From Pinirhizobacter soli (lineage in GTDB: Bacteria > Pseudomonadota > Gammaproteobacteria > Xanthomonadales > Rhodanobacteraceae), in contig NZ_JADZLQ010000002.1 of the NCBI RefSeq assembly GCF_015905305.1, positions 186,001-250,000 on the forward strand: a stretch of DNA of 64,000 nucleotides, written 5' to 3'. The position numbers and the translations under genes are program-made. Below, in pieces: positions 30,078 through 38,595 of this stretch (within the stretch, counting starts at the first letter, position 1; each line of letters begins with the position of its first letter). The notes beneath the pieces are model-generated. The model was not told the origin of the DNA, ran no database searches, and saw only the letters and a program-made list of their open reading frames with translations.

Positions 30078-30554
30078 ATAGATCGAAAGGCATGTGCCGT
30101 TAACGCGTACACGTAAATTTCATCTACGGTGCAGCACAAACCAGTTCACGTGTGTTGTGAGCCCTTGCTGAACAAGAAGGCCCTTGCACTTGCCAATGTG
30201 ATGCATCCCCCACTAGGCTCCGCCGATCGAATTTGGGTAACGGCGCAACACCTCCGTTACATGACGCGACGAATCGACTGGCAGTCGAATCGGCGCGACC
30301 CGGCACAAACGCCGGTGACAATACGCTGTGGTGCGCCGCCAATGCTTCAAGTGCAGGCCGCCCAATCAACAACAGCGAAATGCATTCCCACCGGGCTCGG
30401 ACACCCGGCGTGATAGTCACATGTCGTGACGCCCGCAAGCCAATGTATCGGCGAGCGGTCAATCCAGGTGGCCACGGCCTGCCAGCCGTCCACCGCTACA
30501 CGTTCAAGGCTGCGTCATCCGCCTTCGACGGAAAGCAAGTTGGAGGCAGAACGA
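30078..30554. other. 477-bp intergenic region without a supported gene
   Basis: Between ygfZ and the SleB-like gene. GC is lower than average at the left edge (30095-30125). Several short open frames cross it on both strands, but none has a ribosome site, normal codon use or a recognisable product. I see no hairpin with a T-run behind ygfZ and no convincing promoter. The last 12 bp contain the GGAGG ribosome site of the next gene. Confidence 0.6.
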
Positions 30555-30986
30555 ATGAAATTATCGATGTTGCTTTGGGTGGCGTCCGTCCTCCCGCAAC
30601 ACCTCGCCGACCAGACGTGCCTGGCGACGACGGTTTATCTTGAGTCACGTAGCGAATCGACCATCGGGCAGTATGCCGTGGCCGAAGTAGCAATGCGGCG
30701 TCGTGACCGCAGCAACGATGGCACGTCGGTGTGCGATGTTGTCAGCGCACCGCGCCAGTTCGCCATCAGCACCACGCCAAAGACGTTTGAAGTAACCGAT
30801 CTCACCGCCTGGCAGAAGGCATGGAAGATCGCCGGCGATTCCATCGACAACTGGAACCTGCCAAAGAGCCAACGACTGGTCTATGTTCCCCGCGCAGACC
30901 ACTTCGCCACGACCTCGGTGAACACCGCCTGGTCACGCAACAGAGTGACGACGATCGGCGACCACGCCTTCTACGCCGTCAACTAG
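30555..30986 (+). CDS. SleB-like cell wall hydrolase
   Basis: 143-residue protein of the Hydrolase_2/SleB family, predicted to cleave peptidoglycan. The N-terminus MKLSMLLWVASVLPQHLA looks like a short export signal. The core shows TTVYLESRSESTIGQYAVAE with the catalytic Glu position, AMRRRD, VCDVVSAPRQFA and DHAFYA near the end. The ATG at 30555 follows a GGAGG box; an upstream extension of the frame to 30426 is not supported. It is shorter than many SleB proteins, lacking a peptidoglycan-binding domain. A bidirectional terminator follows. Confidence 0.78.
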   Translation: MKLSMLLWVASVLPQHLADQTCLATTVYLESRSESTIGQYAVAEVAMRRRDRSNDGTSVCDVVSAPRQFAISTTPKTFEVTDLTAWQKAWKIAGDSIDNWNLPKSQRLVYVPRADHFATTSVNTAWSRNRVTTIGDHAFYAVN

Positions 30987-31012
30987 CAATACCCCCAAAA
31001 CCCACGCAAAAG

Positions 31013-31039
31013 AAAAGCCCTCCTTTCGGAGGGCTTTTT
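31013..31039. terminator. Rho-independent terminator, bidirectional
   Basis: Stem AAGCCCTCC/GGAGGGCTT with a TTTC loop, flanked by AAAA on the left and TTTTT on the right. It serves the convergent SleB-like gene (plus strand) and glycine-zipper lipoprotein gene (minus strand). Confidence 0.93.
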
Positions 31040-31066
31040 GTTTGGACGTCTGGACGTCCGTTACAT

Positions 31067-31534
31067 CTAGCGGCGGAAGACGTGGCCGTCGCGCACTTCC
31101 ACGTAGTCGCCCCGGCGCACCTGGGGATCTTCTTGCTGGGTGACGGTGGCGGTGCGGCCGTCGTCGAGCCTTACCACGGTCTGGAAGGCCACGTCGTCGC
31201 CCGACTGGTTCTTGCCCACCGCATTGCCGACGAAGCCACCGGCCACGGCGCCGCCCACGGTGGCCGCCGTGCGCCCGTCGCCATGGCCCACGGTGCTGCC
31301 CAGCACACCACCGATCACGGCACCGAGGATGGCGCCGCCCGGGGAGGACTGCTTGCGCACGTACACCTGCTGGATGTCATCCACCACACCGCATTGGCCA
31401 CAGCCACGCGGGGCTTGCTGGTACACCACTTCGCGGCTCTCGTAACGTCGATGCGGCTGCTCGACGCAGGCTGACAGGCTAACGCAGGCCACGGCGGCGG
31501 CAAGCACGATCCGGGTGACGACTAGGGTCTTCAT
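31067..31534 (-). CDS. Glycine-zipper 2TM lipoprotein (paralogue 1)
   Basis: 155-residue predicted lipoprotein with a lipobox (VSLSAC, Cys at ~22). The mature part has a CGQCG motif, then a double glycine zipper (GGAILGAVIGGVLGSTVGHG and TAATVGGAVAGGFVGNAVGK) and a C-terminal beta region ending RRGDYVEVRDGHVFRR. Its domain order matches the non-lipidated protein at 11886, including the CxxCG and the final GDxVxV pattern, so the two are paralogues. Probably in the outer membrane with a role in envelope integrity. Confidence 0.82.
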   Translation of the reverse strand: MKTLVVTRIVLAAAVACVSLSACVEQPHRRYESREVVYQQAPRGCGQCGVVDDIQQVYVRKQSSPGGAILGAVIGGVLGSTVGHGDGRTAATVGGAVAGGFVGNAVGKNQSGDDVAFQTVVRLDDGRTATVTQQEDPQVRRGDYVEVRDGHVFRR

Positions 31535-31584
31535 GGATTGAAATTCTCGCTCGGGGTTGAAGGAATGATTCAGGGAAAAACCCG

Positions 31585-32154
31585 TTACTGGGCCGACTGG
31601 CGCGGATCGCGCGCATCGGACACCGACACCACGCCTTCCTGGACCTCGACCCGGTCGCCTGGGTCATGGTCCATGCGCACGGTGCGGGTGACGCCGTTGT
31701 ACTGGTACTTCACGTCATAAGCGACGACCTTGTCGCTGGCCTGCCCCACCGTCTGGCAGCGGCGCTGCGTCGACTGCGTGACATTGTTGGCCTGGCGATT
31801 TTCCTGGATACGCTTGCCTGCATAGCCGCCGCCGACGGCGCCTGCCACGGTGGCCAGCGTACGGCCATTGCCGTGGCCGACCTGGTTGCCAAGCAAGCCG
31901 CCGGCCACGGCACCGATGGCGGTACCGGCCAGCTGGTTGGGATCTTTCACCGGTGCGTGCCGGGTCACCACGACATCGTGGCACTCCTGCTGCGGCTGGG
32001 TCTGTTCGCGGACCGGGTCCACGCTCACCACCCGGGCGAACTTCGAACCGGCTTCGCCCACGGCGGCGTCGGCATCGCGGTTGCAGCCGGCGACGCCCAG
32101 GGCCATGGTCGCGCCAAAGGCGAGATACAAGGTCGACGTCATAAGGGACTTCAT
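31585..32154 (-). CDS. Glycine-zipper 2TM lipoprotein (paralogue 2)
   Basis: 189-residue predicted lipoprotein with lipobox ALGVAGC (Cys ~24). A linker with VREQTQPQQECHDVVVTRHA leads into the glycine zipper (GTAIGAVAGGLLGNQVGHG, LATVAGAVGGGYAGKRIQE) and a C-terminal domain with YDVKYQYNGVTRTVRMDHDP. It sits 51 bp upstream of paralogue 1 on the same strand, so a shared transcript is likely. A CAGGAGAG ribosome site precedes the ATG. Divergent from tatD over 122 bp. Confidence 0.82.
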   Translation of the reverse strand: MKSLMTSTLYLAFGATMALGVAGCNRDADAAVGEAGSKFARVVSVDPVREQTQPQQECHDVVVTRHAPVKDPNQLAGTAIGAVAGGLLGNQVGHGNGRTLATVAGAVGGGYAGKRIQENRQANNVTQSTQRRCQTVGQASDKVVAYDVKYQYNGVTRTVRMDHDPGDRVEVQEGVVSVSDARDPRQSAQ

Positions 32155-32276
32155 GGATCACTCTCCTGTTATCAGCCAGACCGGACACGACCCCTCGCCG
32201 TGCCGGTGGGCACGCTGCCATTGAACGTTCGGCATACTGAATGCGCGCTTAGAGCGGAATTCACGAGGACTGCACA

Positions 32277-33059
32277 TTGATAGCCATCGTTGACACCCAT
32301 GCCCATCTTGACGACGCAAGCTTCGCCGCGGACCTTGCGCCGGTGATGCAGCGCGCCGTCGACGCCGGAGTCGCGCGCGTGGTGGTGCCGGCCATCGACC
32401 GTGGCAACTGGGAGGCCGTGGCCCGCCTGGCCGCCGGCGATGAGCGCATAGCCGCGGGCTACGGCCTGCATCCGCTGATGCTCGATCAGCATCGCGACGA
32501 GCATCTGGATGAGCTTCCAGGCTGGCTCGACGCGCATCCCCATGTGGCCATTGGCGAGATCGGCCTGGATTTCTACGTGGAGGGGCTTGAGCCTTCCCGC
32601 CAGCGGGAAATCTTCACCCGCCAGCTCGACCTCGCCGGCGAACGCAAGCTGCCGGTGATCGTGCACGCGCGCCGCGCGCTCGAGGAAGTGACCCTCACCC
32701 TGCGCCGGCACAAAGGCCTGCGCGGTGTAGTGCACAGCTTCGCCGGCAGTGCCGAGCAGGCGCGGCAATTGTTCGATCTGGGCTTCATGCTGGGTATTGG
32801 CGGGCCCGTGACCTACGAACGGGCCCGGCGGCTACGCGAGGTGGTGCGCACGATGCCGCTGGAGTTCCTGCTGCTGGAAACCGACTCACCCGACCAGCCA
32901 TTGCACGGCCACCAGGGAAAGCGTAACGAACCGGCGCTGACGGCAAGCGTGCTCGAAGCGGTCGCCGCGCTGCGCGAGGAATCCGCCCAGGACATCGCCC
33001 ATGCCACCACGGCCAATGCCGCGCGGCTGTTCGGCTGGGCGCCCGACCCCAAACCGTAA
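32277..33059 (+). CDS. tatD: TatD-family metal-dependent hydrolase
   Basis: 260-residue TIM-barrel hydrolase/3'-5' DNase of the TatD family. Metal ligands are visible in DTHAHLDD (HxH), HPHVAIGEIGLDFY (Glu), PVIVHARRA (His), VVHSFAGS (His) and LLLETDSPDQPLHG (Asp). The start appears to be TTG at 32277, the only start codon that keeps the IVDTHAHLD beginning; GAGGA lies 8 bp before it. The exact TatD/YcfH/YjjV subtype is not clear. Confidence 0.87.
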   Translation: MIAIVDTHAHLDDASFAADLAPVMQRAVDAGVARVVVPAIDRGNWEAVARLAAGDERIAAGYGLHPLMLDQHRDEHLDELPGWLDAHPHVAIGEIGLDFYVEGLEPSRQREIFTRQLDLAGERKLPVIVHARRALEEVTLTLRRHKGLRGVVHSFAGSAEQARQLFDLGFMLGIGGPVTYERARRLREVVRTMPLEFLLLETDSPDQPLHGHQGKRNEPALTASVLEAVAALREESAQDIAHATTANAARLFGWAPDPKP

Positions 33060-33118
33060 GTCCAACCATCGGCCCTTGCGCGGCTACCTGAAGCACTGCT
33101 AGCCTAAATACTTCACCG

Positions 33119-33658
33119 ATGAATTATTTTTCGATGAACAAGGTTACCGAGATCATCGCAGGGCTGGACGAGGGCATGGCGCGTGTCGAGCAGATCGTGC
33201 CCGGCATGCCCATCGACGATGTCCGCCTTTACAAGCTGCTTACCCTCACCGCCGGGGCCATGCAGGACGAACTGGCCCGCAACCTCAAGCCGCACGGCAT
33301 GGCCGAAAGCGACTTCCACGCACTGATGATGCTGTTCTCAAGCCCCAACGGTTCGGCCACGCCCAGTGACCTGGCCTGCGTTGCCACGCAGAGCAGCACC
33401 AACATGACGCGCATCGCCAACTCGCTGGTGAAGAAGGGCTTTATTACGCGGGCACACGCGGTGGACGACCGTCGCCGCATCGTCATGCGCATCACACCGG
33501 CCGGAAAGCGCTTCGTCAACAAGCTGCTGCCACCGATGTTCCCGCGCCTTGCCGCCACCTTCGCCACCTTCTCGGCAAGGGAAAAGACCACCTTGCAACG
33601 CATGCTGCGCACGTTGGCGCAGAGCATCGACGATGTCACCGCCAGGGGCGACGAATGA
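33119..33658 (+). CDS. MarR-family transcriptional regulator
   Basis: 179-residue winged-helix repressor. The DNA-binding part runs through TPSDLACVATQSSTNMTRIA (recognition helix) and the wing AHAVDDRRRIVMRITPAG. The N-terminal ~50 residues are longer than in many MarR proteins. It overlaps the outer-membrane factor gene by 4 nt (ATGA), so it heads and very likely controls the nodT-emrA-emrB efflux set, presumably by releasing its operator on binding the exported compound. A start at 33134 (MNKVTE) is an alternative. Confidence 0.9.
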   Translation: MNYFSMNKVTEIIAGLDEGMARVEQIVPGMPIDDVRLYKLLTLTAGAMQDELARNLKPHGMAESDFHALMMLFSSPNGSATPSDLACVATQSSTNMTRIANSLVKKGFITRAHAVDDRRRIVMRITPAGKRFVNKLLPPMFPRLAATFATFSAREKTTLQRMLRTLAQSIDDVTARGDE

Positions 33659-35127
33659 CCCAAGCCTTCACTTCCCTCCGCCGCGGCGCCCTTGCACTGG
33701 GCCTGGGCCTCGCGCTGGCCGCATGCGCGCCGGCACGCGTGGAGCGTCCGGCAAACCTTCGCGCCGACGTGCCGCTGCAAGGCATCGACGTGCCCGCCAC
33801 CGGCCAATGGCCAGCACAGGACTGGTGGCGCAACTACAACGACCCGCAGCTGGATCAGTTGATCGATATGGCGCTGAAGGGCTCGCCCGATCTTGCCCAG
33901 GCCCGGTCGCGCGTGGACACCGCGCAGCAATCGGTACGCATCGCCGCCGCTCAGGCGGGCTTGCGCATCGACGGCAGCGCGCAGGTAGCCCGGCAGCGCC
34001 TGAGCGAGAACGGCATGATTCCCCCGAAATTCCTGGGGTTCACCTGGTACAACCAGGCCGACCTCGGCGTGCAGCTGCAATACGACTTCGATTGGTGGGG
34101 CAAGAAGCGCAACAGCGTCGATGCCGCGCTCGACCAGGCCCGCTCGGCGCAGGCCCAGCACGCCGCCGCAGCGCTCGCCCTGCAAAGCTCGGTGGCTGAT
34201 ACCTATTTCGGTTTCCTTGCCGATCGGCAGCGCGCCTTGCTCGCCGGTGAGCTGGTGGCCAATGCCGAGCGCATGGAGCGCATCGCGACCCTGCGCGTGA
34301 AACAAGGCGTGGATCTGTCCGATACGGTGCAGCAGGCACGCTCGCAAGTAGCCTCGGCGCGCCAGGCGAAAGTGGCCTACGAAGGTTCCGCGGCAATCCG
34401 CCGGGCGGCACTGGCGACGCTTGTGGGCGTGGCTCCCGCAGACCTGCCAACCCTTGCCGACCGTCCCCTTCCCACCGTGGACGGCGCGTTGCCTGCCAAC
34501 GCCAGCGTCGACCTGATCGCCCGCCGCCCTGACATCGCTGCCAGTCGCTGGCAGGTGGAGGCCGCGCTGAAACAGACGGACGTCGCCCGCGCACAGTTCT
34601 TTCCCGATTTCAGCCTTACCGCGATGGCAGGCCTGTCGTCGATCGACATGGACAAGGTATTCAACGGCAGCAGCCGCGTGTTTGGCCTCACCCCGGCGCT
34701 GCACCTGCCGATCTTCGAAGGCGGCGCGCTGGAAGCCAACTACGGTTATAGCAAGAGCGAGCTCAGCGCCGCGGTAGCGCAATACAACGCCACCGTGATC
34801 GCCGCTGCGCGCGACGTTGCCACCCAGGCGCTCAGCGCGCGCCAGGTGGCTGACAGTCGCGTACAGCAGGCCGAACAAATGGATGCGGCCAGCCGCATGG
34901 TGGCCACCAGCGACGCCCGTGCACGCCAGGGCGTACGCGATGCACGCGAGGCACTGGGCGCCCGCGCACAACTGATCCAGCAGCGCGACGGCGATATTGA
35001 ACTGCAGGGCCAGGCCCTGTCCGCCGACGTCGCCCTTGCCAAGGCCCTGGGTGGCGGCTACCGCGCCGACACCGGCGCCGACGACACCCGAACCGATTCG
35101 ACTTCGCACGGAGCAGCACAGCCATGA
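33655..35127 (+). CDS. NodT-family outer membrane efflux lipoprotein
   Basis: TolC-like trimeric outer-membrane channel of 490 residues with lipobox ALAAC (Cys ~24). The two repeated OEP domains are visible: DPQLDQLIDMALKGSPDLAQ at the first helix pair and the second block ARRPDIAASRWQVEAALKQT. ADLGVQLQYDFDWWGKKRN and ALHLPIFEGGALEANY are typical of NodT proteins. Coupled by 4-nt overlaps to marR upstream and emrA downstream. Confidence 0.93.
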   Translation: MTQAFTSLRRGALALGLGLALAACAPARVERPANLRADVPLQGIDVPATGQWPAQDWWRNYNDPQLDQLIDMALKGSPDLAQARSRVDTAQQSVRIAAAQAGLRIDGSAQVARQRLSENGMIPPKFLGFTWYNQADLGVQLQYDFDWWGKKRNSVDAALDQARSAQAQHAAAALALQSSVADTYFGFLADRQRALLAGELVANAERMERIATLRVKQGVDLSDTVQQARSQVASARQAKVAYEGSAAIRRAALATLVGVAPADLPTLADRPLPTVDGALPANASVDLIARRPDIAASRWQVEAALKQTDVARAQFFPDFSLTAMAGLSSIDMDKVFNGSSRVFGLTPALHLPIFEGGALEANYGYSKSELSAAVAQYNATVIAAARDVATQALSARQVADSRVQQAEQMDAASRMVATSDARARQGVRDAREALGARAQLIQQRDGDIELQGQALSADVALAKALGGGYRADTGADDTRTDSTSHGAAQP

Positions 35128-36326
35128 GCTCGCAAGATTCCGAAAAAACATCCGGCGCTCCGTCCGCCGAAGATAATGGCAACGGCGCGAAGGATCCGCG
35201 CAAGCGCCGGCGCATGCTCGTCGTCGCCGTGGTGGTGTTCCTGCTGGCAGGCGCCACCTGGGTGTTGCTGTGGCTGCTGGTGTTTTCCCGCCGCGAGGAA
35301 ACCGACGACGCCTATGTCGGCGGCAACCAGGTGGGTATCTCGGCGCAGGTGCCGGGCATCGTGGTCGGTGTGTTCGCCGACGATACCCAACGGGTGAAGG
35401 CTGGCCAGGTGCTGGTGCGCCTTGACCCTACCGACGCTGATGTGAACCTGCGCAAGGCGGCCAGCGGCCTGGCCCAGGCCGTGCGCCAGGTGCGGCAGCA
35501 AACGCAGTCGGTCGCAAGCGCCGACGCCGCCGTGACCGCCCGGCAACTGGACGTCAAGCGTGCCCAGCAGGACCTCACCCGGCGCCAGCCCCTGCTCGCC
35601 GAGCAGGCCGTGGCCCCCGAAGAACTCCAGCACGCACGCGACGTGCTCGATAGCGCGCGCGCCGCGCTGGAATCATCCCAGCGCCAGGCCGATGCCGCGC
35701 GTGCGCTTATCGATGGTCGTGAAATCGCCGACAACCCCGCCGTGGAGCAGGCCCGCGCGGCGTACCGCCAGGCCTGGATCGCTGCCCAACGCAACGCGAT
35801 CCTGGCCCCGGTGGATGGTTATGTCGCCCAGCGCAGCGTGCAGGTAGGCAATAGCGTCACGCCCGGCCAGCCGCTGATGACGGTGGTGCCGCTGCATGAT
35901 CTGTGGGTGGATGCCAACTTCAAGGAAAGCCAGCTGCGCCACGTGCGCATCGGCCAGCCGGTGAAGATCCAGGCCGATCTCTACGGCGGCAGCATGACCT
36001 ACCACGGGCGCATCACGGGCCTGGGCGTTGGCACCGGCAGCGCGTTCTCGCTGCTGCCGGCGCAGAACGCCACCGGCAACTGGATCAAGGTGGTACAGCG
36101 CCTGCCCGTGCGTATCGCACTGGACAACGCAGACCTCGACAAATACCCGCTGCGCATCGGACTTTCCACCAACGCCACCGTGGACATCACCGATGCATCC
36201 GGCGCCGCGCTGCCGGCACAGCCTGTCACCACGCCCACGGCGCAGACCTCTGTCTACGATGACATCGCCGCCAAGGCCGATGCGCAGGCGCAGGCCATCA
36301 TCGACGACAACCTGGCCGTACGCTGA
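35124..36326 (+). CDS. emrA: HlyD-family membrane fusion protein EmrA
   Basis: Periplasmic adaptor, 400 residues. One N-terminal membrane helix (residues ~31-53), then the beta-barrel/lipoyl halves ETDDAYVGGNQVGISAQVPG and ILAPVDGYVAQRSVQVGNSV around a long coiled-coil hairpin (~95-215). The C-terminal LHDLWVDANFKESQLRHVRI is diagnostic for EmrA. It joins the EmrB pump to the outer-membrane factor encoded upstream. Confidence 0.94.
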   Translation: MSSQDSEKTSGAPSAEDNGNGAKDPRKRRRMLVVAVVVFLLAGATWVLLWLLVFSRREETDDAYVGGNQVGISAQVPGIVVGVFADDTQRVKAGQVLVRLDPTDADVNLRKAASGLAQAVRQVRQQTQSVASADAAVTARQLDVKRAQQDLTRRQPLLAEQAVAPEELQHARDVLDSARAALESSQRQADAARALIDGREIADNPAVEQARAAYRQAWIAAQRNAILAPVDGYVAQRSVQVGNSVTPGQPLMTVVPLHDLWVDANFKESQLRHVRIGQPVKIQADLYGGSMTYHGRITGLGVGTGSAFSLLPAQNATGNWIKVVQRLPVRIALDNADLDKYPLRIGLSTNATVDITDASGAALPAQPVTTPTAQTSVYDDIAAKADAQAQAIIDDNLAVR

Positions 36327-36328
36327 CC

Positions 36329-37882
36329 ATGGCCGAAGCCACGCCCGCACCCCAGCCGCTGAAGCCGCTTTCAGGCGGCACGCTGGTCCTGCTCACCATC
36401 GCTGTCGCGTTCTCCACCTTCATGGAGATCCTGGACATGACGATCGTGAACGTGGCCGTGCCGCACATCGCCGGCAGCATGGGCGTGAGTGCCAACGAGG
36501 GCACGTGGGCGATTAGTTCCTATGCCCTGGCCAGCGCCATCATGCAGCCGTTGACCGGCTGGCTGGCCAAGCGCTTCGGCGAAGTGCGCACGTTCTGTTT
36601 TTCCGTGCTGCTGTTCGTGGCGTTCTCGATGCTCTGCGGCCTTGCCACCAGCATGCCGATGCTGGTGGTGTTCCGCCTGCTGCAAGGCGCCGGATCAGGA
36701 CCGATGGTGGCCCTGTCGCTGTCGCTGCTGCTGGCAAGCTACCCCAAGACCAGACAGGGCATGGCGCTGGCAATGTGGGCCATGACCGTGGTGGTAGCGC
36801 CGATCTTCGGGCCCATCCTGGGCGGTTACATCACCGACAATTTCTCCTGGCCCTGGATTTTCTTCATCAACGTACCGGTGGGCGCGGCCGCGGCGGTGGT
36901 CACCTGGCGCCTGTTGCGCGGCCGCGAGACGGCAACGCAACGCACGCCGATCGATGCGGTGGGCCTGGGCCTGCTGGTGGTGGGCGTGGGCTGCCTGCAG
37001 TTCATGCTGGATAACGGCAACGACCACGACTGGTTCGCTTCGCCGTTGATCCTCACCCTGGGCCTCATCGCCGTGGTGGCACTGACTTTCCTGATCATCT
37101 GGGAACTCACCGCCAAGCATCCGGTGATCGACCTGTCGCTGTTCTCGCGCCGCAACTTTGCTGTCGGCGTGGGGGCGTTGTCGCTGGGCATGCTGGCATT
37201 CTTCGGCATCAACGTGGTGTTCCCGCTGTGGCTGCAGACCACGGTGGGCTATACCGCGACGTGGGCCGGCCTTGCCGCCGCGCCCGTGGGCGTCCTGGCC
37301 TTCGTGGTCTCGCCCTTCATCGGCGCGAACATCCAGCGGCTGGAATTGCGCTGGGTGGTGACCTTCGCCTTCATCGTGTTCGCGTTCTGTTCGTTCTGGT
37401 TCGCCGACTTCACCAGCGACTCGTCGTTCGCATCCATGCTGCCGCCACGGTTCATCATGGGCGTGGGCATCGCCTGCTTCTTCATTCCCCTGAACCAGAT
37501 TTTCCTGTCGGGTCTGCGTCCGGACCAGATTGCCAGCGCATCGGGCCTGGCCAATTTCTGCCGCACGCTGGCATCGAGCGTGTCCACCGCAGTGTCGGTC
37601 ACGCTGTGGCAGCACCGCAGCGAGTTCCACCATGCCTCGCTGACCGAACACATCAACCAGGGCAGCGCCGCCGCCACGCAATACCTGACGCACCTGCAGG
37701 GCCTGGGTGCCACGGGCCAGACGGGCCTGGCGGTGGTCAACCAGGTGCTTACGCGCGAGGCCATGACGCTGGCCGTGAACGACGTTTTCTATGGCTGCGC
37801 CATCCTGTTCATCCTGTTGATACCGGTGCTCTGGCTGGCCAAACCGCCTTTTGGCAACGCCGGCGGGGCGGCGGGCCATTAG
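36329..37882 (+). CDS. emrB: DHA2-family multidrug MFS pump EmrB
   Basis: 517-residue inner-membrane drug/proton antiporter with 14 membrane segments. Motif D1 is MEILDMTIVNVAVPHIAGSM; PIFGPILGGYITDNFSWPWI is motif C. Third component of the MarR-regulated tripartite pump, 2 bp behind emrA. Hydrophobic uncouplers, phenolics or fatty acids are typical EmrB cargo; here the substrate is not known. Confidence 0.94.
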   Translation: MAEATPAPQPLKPLSGGTLVLLTIAVAFSTFMEILDMTIVNVAVPHIAGSMGVSANEGTWAISSYALASAIMQPLTGWLAKRFGEVRTFCFSVLLFVAFSMLCGLATSMPMLVVFRLLQGAGSGPMVALSLSLLLASYPKTRQGMALAMWAMTVVVAPIFGPILGGYITDNFSWPWIFFINVPVGAAAAVVTWRLLRGRETATQRTPIDAVGLGLLVVGVGCLQFMLDNGNDHDWFASPLILTLGLIAVVALTFLIIWELTAKHPVIDLSLFSRRNFAVGVGALSLGMLAFFGINVVFPLWLQTTVGYTATWAGLAAAPVGVLAFVVSPFIGANIQRLELRWVVTFAFIVFAFCSFWFADFTSDSSFASMLPPRFIMGVGIACFFIPLNQIFLSGLRPDQIASASGLANFCRTLASSVSTAVSVTLWQHRSEFHHASLTEHINQGSAAATQYLTHLQGLGATGQTGLAVVNQVLTREAMTLAVNDVFYGCAILFILLIPVLWLAKPPFGNAGGAAGH

Positions 37883-37964
37883 CTCCGGGCCAATTGCCAC
37901 GATCCAATAAACGTCGATCTCACGGAACTGGTGCGGCGCAATACGTTCTGCTACGTTTCGCCGC

Positions 37965-38474
37965 ATGGCACAAACCCTCCGCATCATCAAGAAGTACCCG
38001 AACCGGCGTCTTTACGACACCGAGATCTCGAGCTACATCACGCTGGAGGAGGTTCGCCAGCTGGTGCTGGACGGCGAAAATTTCGAAGTGCGCGATGCGA
38101 AGTCGGGCGAGGATCTCACCCGCTCGGTGCTGCTGCAGATCATTGCCGAGCACGAGGAACACGGGCAGCCGATGCTCTCCCCGCAGCTGCTTTCGCACAT
38201 CATCCGTTTCTACGGGGATTCGCTGCAGGGCTTCATGGGACCGTACCTGGAGCGCAGCCTGCAGGTATTCCTGGACCAGCAGCAACAGTTCCGCTCGCAG
38301 TTGAACAACCTGATGGGCCAGACGCCGTGGTCGATGCTCAACGAGCTCACCGAACGCAACCTGGACATGTGGAAATCCATGCAGCGCGGCTTCTTCGACG
38401 CCGCCGCGCAGAAAGCCCCGCCCGAGGCAGCGCCGACCCGGCCGGCCGCGCGCGGTGGCAAGAAGGCCGGGTAA
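37965..38474 (+). CDS. phaR: Polyhydroxyalkanoate synthesis repressor PhaR
   Basis: 169-residue DNA-binding regulator that senses PHA granules. The N-terminal PHB/PHA accumulation regulator domain is clear (RIIKKYPNRRLYDTEISSYI), followed by YGDSLQGFMGPYLERSLQVF and a Lys/Ala/Pro-rich tail. No PHA synthase or phasin gene is in the window, so it acts on distant genes. Confidence 0.93.
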   Translation: MAQTLRIIKKYPNRRLYDTEISSYITLEEVRQLVLDGENFEVRDAKSGEDLTRSVLLQIIAEHEEHGQPMLSPQLLSHIIRFYGDSLQGFMGPYLERSLQVFLDQQQQFRSQLNNLMGQTPWSMLNELTERNLDMWKSMQRGFFDAAAQKAPPEAAPTRPAARGGKKAG

Positions 38475-38543
38475 GCCCAGCGCCCGTTACGTTGCAGCGC
38501 AAGATGCGCCGCCCTGCACCAATTGCTGCGCCCGCACCTGATT

Positions 38544-38561
38544 CCATGCTGCGCAGCATGG
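38544..38561. promoter_or_regulatory. Perfect 18-bp palindrome upstream of kmo
   Basis: CCATGCTGC directly followed by its exact reverse complement GCAGCATGG, 34 bp before the kmo GTG start in the phaR-kmo gap. Such a symmetric site could be an operator for a dimeric repressor or form a hairpin in the leader; no T-run follows. Confidence 0.4.
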
Positions 38562-38595
38562 GCCGGCCAAACGCAACCGACCTAGGTCCCGCACC

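Noticed and set aside
30129-30643. Short open frames in the gap between ygfZ and the SleB-like gene
   Set aside because: No ribosome sites, no family resemblance, overlapping frames on both strands; consistent with non-coding DNA.
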